Below, one piece after another: positions 58,597 through 64,000 of a stretch of 64,000 bases of DNA. The position numbers and the translations under genes were made by a program. The DNA is from Actinomucor elegans (taxonomy: Eukaryota; Mucoromycota; Mucoromycetes; Mucorales; Mucoraceae). The stretch covers positions 310,001-374,000 of the forward strand of contig JAMSLZ010000004.1 of the NCBI GenBank assembly GCA_026027325.1, written 5' to 3'. Positions within the stretch are counted from its first letter, which is position 1. Every line of letters starts with the position of its first letter. Under the pieces are notes generated by a model, which made no database searches, had not been told where the DNA came from, and worked only from the letters and a program-made list of their open reading frames with translations.

Positions 58597-59372
58597 TTAA
58601 ACACTCTTTATCTTTGCACACATAACCAGAGTACCTACATAGAGAATCGAGTTAACTACAAAAGCTAATATTTGCGTTGCATCCGATATATACCCTTTAT
58701 GCATCATTAGCTGCGTCTTGAGGAACAGTGTCTCTTCTTTTAATTGAAGTAAAAGCTGCTTAAGATGCTCGTTTTCGCGCGACATTCTCTCTGCTTTATG
58801 TGCTAGTCCTTCAATCCATTCTTTCTTTCTTTGTCTACATTTTGAAGCTATGTTGGTATACAGAAGCCTGTCAGTCATAGGGTCGCTTGTCAAGTCTAAA
58901 TACAAAAAAAAATGTAACGTAACACTCTACCTGCCAGTCTATTTCTCTCCAAGTTTCTTTGTCTTGATTTAGCTTCTTCCTCTGGAGATTCTGACTCTTC
59001 TTGTATTACTTTGCTCTGTTTTGATAAAGACTTTTTCGTTGGAACGGGTGTGCTCTTTGATTTTTTTAACGGTGTATTTGCTCTAGGGAACGATGCCGTG
59101 GAAGAATAAGATGAAGTTGACAAAGGTGATGAGCTAGAGCTTTCTAAAGGCCCATCGATTACTTTCCTCTTTTGTATATTTTGAGCGTTTAGGGATAGTA
59201 TAGGGTTGTGATTGGAATAGGTTTCGATGTTAAAAGTAGAAGGAAGTGAATAAGGGATTGGCATTGGATATGGGATAGAATTGTTTGGCATTGCCACCAT
59301 TGTATGTAATGGATGCACCAAGTTGTAGGAAGGGCATTGGTTGTAGTTTGCAGTATTATAGTGATTGTTCAT
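58597..59372 (-). CDS. bZIP transcription factor (ATF/CREB type)
   Basis: Exons 59372-58931 and 58847-58597 join in the middle of the basic region to 230 residues. The N-terminal 130 residues are Asn/Pro/Ser/Tyr-rich. The bZIP runs RQRNLERNRLAASKCRQRKK (N-x7-R present; the AASKCR signature of the ATF2/Atf1 group), then EWIEGLAHKAERMSRENEHL with heptad leucines continuing in LLLQLKEETLFLKTQLMMHK. It ends in an unusual hydrophobic stretch, ILAFVVNSILYVGTLVMC, that could be a membrane segment or part of the dimer. In other fungi this group controls stress genes; the role here is inferred. The 83-nt intron splits the DNA-binding helix. Confidence 0.88.
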
Positions 59373-59689
59373 TGTAATAAAAAGACAAAGACTTGCCCAA
59401 TGCTCGATCTAATCTTTTTATCATAGTACAAAGAGAATTAAATCGCCGACATTCGCTTTCGCATGGCCCTTGTTTTAGTCACATTGTTCTTCATGTGGAA
59501 ATTTCTTTTTAAGTAGAACAAAACAGAAAACAAAAATCTTAGAAAGGAATATTATGCATAGCAAATCAATACAATCGATATAGTTTATCCTTGATAAATC
59601 TCACTGAATATTTAGATCCTTCTAGTTGATATAATTTTGTATTAAATGGGTGGTTATTTGATTAAGACAGACAGATCATTTACATGTTT

Positions 59690-60160
59690 TTCTATAGGCA
59701 GTGCAGCTCTTAGCTACATAACAACAGTTTCATTGATGACATTCATCCAAGGAATAAGTGGTCTGGCCATGATATGCGTGTAATAGTAGGACCAGATTCC
59801 TTGAAACATGGTGCCAATCAGCTGCAAGCGTCGATCATCAAATCTGCTAGACATCACTTCAGATTTGGGATCATAGTATAATGGCTTGTGGAAGAAGTAA
59901 TACTCGCCAAATTTTCACTTTGGAGGAGAATGATCTTTGATAGAGAGAGAATTCTTTTGGGAGTACAACCGACCACAAAGTGACACTTATTCTCAGATGC
60001 TGATTGACAGATAAGACGGAGAGGGCTATCATGTAACACTGGATAAATAGCACGCAAGAACTTCTGGACAGCAATTTTGCCGCCCCCCAGTGTGCATAAT
60101 CTATGGAGTGAATTCCAGTTAAATAGTGATTCTACATAACAGATCCCCCAGCTCAATATG
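59690..60160 (-). pseudogene. Unidentified coding-like relic
   Basis: On the minus strand one frame reads LHRLCTLGGGKIAVQKFLRA then IYPVLHDSPLRLICQSASEN and FVVGCTPKRI. A shifted frame continues YYFFHKPLYYDPKSEVMSSR, FDDRRLQLIGTMFQGIWSYY and MARPLIPWMNVINETVVM to a stop at about 59723. The protein-like texture across a frame break suggests a decayed gene end. No family recognised. Confidence 0.4.
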
Positions 60161-61192
60161 GGTACACTCTAATCATCAAATGCAGTAAAGCATTGACTAA
60201 AAAATCTATCGATCGTTAAATCTGATAGACTAGAAACTCGTGTAATTTACATCCTATCCCCAAAATGTGATATGCGCCTCACCCTTCAATGGTTTTGAAA
60301 GGTGCATTGTTTCACTTTACACATGTTCTAATAATCAGATGTGGCATTAAATCCAAATCACTCAATGAACAGATATAAAGATGGTCTGATTTCTAAAAAT
60401 TCATAAGAGCATTCGTTATTATGGCCTAAATTTTTAAATCGTCAACTTTTTTTTTGTAGAACGTGTAGATAGAATGCCATTTCGCAATGTTATTTTTATG
60501 GATTTATTACCTAATAAGTATTTGGATAATAGCTTTTTTTTTTTTTTTTTTTTTTTTACAATGATTCGCTCATTTGAAGGAGGTAACAAACACTCTTTGC
60601 ACCATGGGATGTATACTTCGATATCATATACACTGCTTTAATGAATCTTTTAAGTGCTGGCACTTCTCTGTCTTTAAGCGAGGTAGTAAAGTCCGTTTAG
60701 AATAAATTACGGACGATTCTGGAAAATTGTATTTCGTTTCAGCCACCAACAAAAGTGCCAACTATTTCGTAGTGGTGGAGGCAATCCTTGAATCCCTTTT
60801 AACAGTCATAACGCAACGTTACTTTTTTTCATATTTGAGCCTATATATTGATACTGTTTTGGCTGTCTTGTAAAAGATAATAAGTTCCGAGTTTTCAAGT
60901 TTAAGTGATGGCCAAGTAATCAACTTTAACGGCAATACAGCCATCAGATGCTAAGCGGCCATACCATAATTTTTATGGCCCCTTTTCAACTTTAAAACAC
61001 TTCCTGTTATTTTAATCTCTAAAAAATCTCTTTTTACAGTACATGTAGTATTTGATGGAACAAAAAATAGTTTACGAAATATATAATTTCAAATTAGATA
61101 TTAATAAGAGTAATAATATGGTTGTGTTGCGTCTAGATAAACGCTGTTTATAACAGATGTAGTTAGTAGTTCATATTAATCAAGCAATGTTT

Positions 61193-61233
61193 ATCAGATG
61201 CGACATTTGGCCGCGATCAGTCGAGAGATCTAT
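61193..61233 (+). repeat. Dispersed short repeat, copy C
   Basis: ATCAGATGCGACATTTGGCC followed by GCGATCAGTCGAGAGATC; it preserves the full two-part structure seen across copies. Confidence 0.6.
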
Positions 61234-61633
61234 AGATCATTACATGCAGTTTTTATGAAATGGGATGGTAATGATTGTCCGTGATTAATGAATAGTGTAC
61301 TTATTGTACTTTCAACACATAAATGCTCTATTAGATGCAATATTGTATCCGGAACATGGACTCATGTCTAACCATATGTGGAATCAGTCAAGGGATCTAC
61401 TAGAGTCGAAAGAAAACACAATAATATCTGGGGGGAAAGGCTGGGCTGAAAACACCCCTTTTGCACTTGAAAATGGGACTCTTGACGTAAACGGCATATA
61501 TACGTGGTTCCTGAAAACATACCATTGTCACTATACTCTTATTTAACTGTCAATATATGTATAATGGTTTATTCTTGAAATTTGTATATATAACGAATGG
61601 AAAAAAAAATTTAAAAAGCAAAAATTAAACAAT

Positions 61634-63483
61634 CTAGTTGTTCTCCTCAGGCTTCATGGCAGGGAACAAAAGAACTTCCTTGATGTTATTAGAGTTGGTC
61701 AAGAACATGGCAAGACGATCGATACCCATACCCCAACCACCAGTGGGAGGAAGACCGAATTCGAGGGATTGACAGAAGTTTTCATCGATCAATTGGGCCT
61801 CATCGTCACCAGCAGCCTTTTGGTTAGCTTGCTCAGCGAAACGATCACGTTGATCGAAGGGATCGTTCAACTCAGTGTAAGCGTTACAGACTTCCTTGGT
61901 AGCGACAAACATTTCGAAACGTTCACAGAGACCAGCACGATCACGGTGCTTCTTGGCCAAAGGAGACATCATTTGAGGGTGACCAGTAATGAAAGTGGGA
62001 GAGATACAATTGACTTCAAGGTATTCACCAACGAGCTTATCCAACATACGAGCGTTGGTACGAGGTTCAGAACAATCAATACCGTGCTTGGCAAGAAGGT
62101 CAGACAAGAACTTGTTGGTTTCGGCAGTGTGAAGTTGATCTCCAGGAGGGAATGTACATTCTAACTTTTCTTCCAAAGTCTGAATCATGTCGATACGCTT
62201 GAAGGGAGGAGTGAAATCGATGTCCATAGCAGGACCTTCAGGACCTTGAGGATGGTATTGAATTTGATACTTGCCAAAGAGCTTATAGACCATGGTGGAA
62301 ACAAGTTCTTCAGTCATATCCATCAAATCGTACATATCGGCATAGGCCATATAGAATTCACAGGTGGTGAATTCAGGGTTGTGAGTCATATCGATACCTT
62401 CATTACGGAATTGACGGCCAATTTCATAAACACGGTCAAGACCACCAACAACCAACATCTTCAAGTATAATTCAGGAGCGACACGCATAAACATATCCAA
62501 TTTGAGGTCATTGTGGTGAGTAATGAAAGGCTTGGCAGTAGCACCACCAGCGATTGTGTTCATCATAGGAGTCTCGACTTCAAGGAAGTTACGTTGATCA
62601 AAGAAAGAACGAACAAAGGTGATGATCTTGGAACGAATAGTAAACTTGTCACGAACAAAGTTGTTCATGATCAAATCCAAATAACGTTGACGGAATCTAA
62701 GTTCCATATCCTTGAAACCATAGTTGGCCTTGGGTAACATACGGAGACAGGGAGACAAGAGGGTAACCTTCTTGGGGAAGATAGAAAGTTCACCACGCTT
62801 AGTCTTACCAGGGATACCAGTAACACCGACAATATCACCACGTCTCAAAAGGTCGTGAATTTCACTATAATCCTCACCTTCATTATCTTGAAGGGCTGCC
62901 ATGATTTGAATCTTGACACCTTCACCGTGCAAATCGTAGAATCTCAACTTGGCACCAGCGGCACGCTTGTTGTGGATACGACCAGCAATAGATACAACTT
63001 GGTCTTCGAGACGTTGGTCAACATCAATCTTGCTGAACTTTTCAATGAATTCAGGAAGACTCATCTCAACACTGAACTTGTGAGGATAAGGATTGGGGCT
63101 GTTGTTCTCACGAAGCTTGTTGATGGCCTTGGAACGCAACTCAAAGTATTGCTATGCATGTAATGTCAGTTTTTTTTTCCACCTTTGACACATTATACGA
63201 CTAATCAAAACTTACGTTGGGGTTCAACTCCTCCTCACCTTCTTCAGCATTCTTGGGCTTGGCTACCTTAGCAGGAGCAGCAGCAGCCTTAGCAGCAGCC
63301 TTAGCAGCCTTTTCAGCTTCCTTGGCGCGAACCTTTTCACGTCTCTTGAATTCACTGTATTTCATCGATAAAATTGATTAGATACTTGGTTTATCTTTGG
63401 TATATATCTACATACGACTTGGAGATCATTTCTCCAGTGACGGGATCCTTTTGAAGGTTCTTTTGATCAACGTTCTCAGACAT
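61634..63483 (-). CDS. KRS1: Lysyl-tRNA synthetase, class II
   Basis: Charges tRNA-Lys in the cytosol (a mitochondrial form may share the gene in some fungi). Exons 63483-63416, 63354-63216 and 63151-61634 give 574 residues, the usual length. An N-terminal Lys/Ala-rich helix ([20 protein letters not shown]), the eukaryotic tRNA-binding extension, precedes the OB-fold anticodon domain ([20 protein letters not shown]). The class II core shows motif 1 around [18 protein letters not shown], motif 2 [20 protein letters not shown] and motif 3 [13 protein letters not shown]. Codons are visibly less AT-rich than in neighbouring genes, consistent with high expression. The ASH2/Bre2 gene lies upstream on the same strand; its stop is 217 bp from this start. 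Confidence 0.98.
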
Positions 63484-63700
63484 GGCGTTTGTATAAAGAG
63501 GAAAAGAGGAAGAGCTTTAAAGAATTGCAGTCAGGTATATAAAAAAAAAAAATTTTGCGAAAAAGCGGCAGTCCAAAAAAATTTGACAAATAGTTACTGA
63601 GTTATTGGTTCCAATTTATAGGAAAGGAACAAAGATTATCTTTTTTTTCATCTAGTTTCAAAACCGCAGTTTCTGTGTATTCATGTAGAGTCATCCCTGT

Positions 63701-64000
63701 TTATTTCTTTTGCTTAAACGATCTGGATATTTCGTCCAACAAATCCCAAACGCATTCTTCTGCCATATAGTCACTATATCGATCACAAACAGGTTTCCAG
63801 TCATCTTTTTGATCGTTGGGTGGATACTGAAACTGAGGTCCAAAATTACACTGAACTACACCACCTTTAAACACACTAACAGCTGGATAATAGCCTAGAG
63901 TACCATCATCTTCAACTGGTGGGTCTTCTGTCCAATGCTGATGCCCTACACCATCAAACTCGTCGTCTTTTCTTTTCTTATCGTTTGAACTACTGCCATA
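63701..64000 (-). CDS. BRE2: C-terminus of an ASH2/Bre2-like SPRY protein (COMPASS subunit), 5' part beyond window
   Basis: The last 99 residues of a larger protein whose start lies right of the window. The segment LGYYPAVSVFKGGVVQCNFG then PQFQYPP matches the end of the SPRY domain of ASH2L/Bre2 (YFPAISLYK...VNFGPxFKYPP pattern). It is followed by KPVCDRYSDYMAEECVWDLL, equivalent to the C-terminal region after the SPRY domain, and ends SRSFKQKK. It is preceded by an acidic/Lys insert (SNDKKRKDDEFDG). In known complexes this subunit binds RbBP5 and the SET1 methyltransferase to promote H3K4 methylation. Assignment rests on a short stretch. Confidence 0.72.
   Translation of the reverse strand, partial: YGSSSNDKKRKDDEFDGVGHQHWTEDPPVEDDGTLGYYPAVSVFKGGVVQCNFGPQFQYPPNDQKDDWKPVCDRYSDYMAEECVWDLLDEISRSFKQKK

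Larger units (their letters stand above)
59373..61633. other. 2.3 kb spacer with relic and repeat copies
   Basis: bZIP promoter at left, a coding-like relic at 59690-60160 (-), a T24 run near 60534-60557, and dispersed-repeat copy C. The right end is the 3' flank of KRS1. No complete gene. Confidence 0.45.

Noticed and set aside
61769..63163. Several long plus-strand open frames over the lysyl-tRNA synthetase gene
   Set aside because: These are antisense shadows of a conserved, codon-biased gene.

Overview
This window looks like nuclear DNA of a Mucoromycota fungus, most likely Mucorales. It is AT-rich, genes are split by short introns (about 49-90 nt) with CTAAC/CTAAT-type branch sites, and single-copy housekeeping genes alternate with long AT-rich, repeat-littered spacers. 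Species cannot be named from the sequence alone. Gene models were spliced by hand. For nearly all multi-exon genes the chosen splice sites give an unbroken frame whose exon lengths sum to a multiple of three.

Layout. 1-1486: 3'-incomplete monocarboxylate-type MFS transporter (-). 2970-3470: Ty3/gypsy integrase relic. 4085-10253: two ~1.05 kb inverted arms, each with promoter and 5' exons of an unrecognised gene. The left copy is fused in frame to a Ser-Pro repeat block and the N-terminal half of DNA polymerase alpha. The right copy is a 162-aa ORF. 10583-14668: Nudix/MRPL46-like protein (-), Pep12-type syntaxin (+), MTC6-like membrane protein (+). 17190-21430: LCB2 (-), a 100-aa unknown (-), NMN adenylyltransferase (+). 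22148-23060: broken Tc1/IS630-type transposase. 25231-28340: SAM methyltransferase (+) and a TBC1D20-like Rab GAP (-) that carries an AT-AC U12-type intron. 31803-34714: mitochondrial J-protein (+) and bHLH factor (-). 36957-42195: an apparently intact CACTA DNA transposon with CACTATGGG termini, a CCC target-site duplication, a six-exon 930-aa transposase and a divergent 201-aa accessory ORF. 45533-49641: pyruvate dehydrogenase kinase and GPI transamidase subunit PIG-T (both -). 52003-56188: HemW-type radical SAM protein (+, 14 exons) and ERO1 (-). 58597-59372: bZIP factor (-). 61634-64000: lysyl-tRNA synthetase and the C-terminus of an ASH2/Bre2 SPRY protein (both -).

The housekeeping genes do not form one pathway, as is normal for a fungus. 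Several serve the endomembrane system (LCB2, PIG-T, ERO1, TBC GAP, syntaxin) or mitochondria (PDK, J-protein, MRPL46-like). The most unusual content is the intact CACTA element, the polymerase-alpha chimera in its inverted duplication, the U12 intron, two probable GC-AG introns, and a short dispersed repeat with core GAGATCGGCCGAGAGATC in many spacers.
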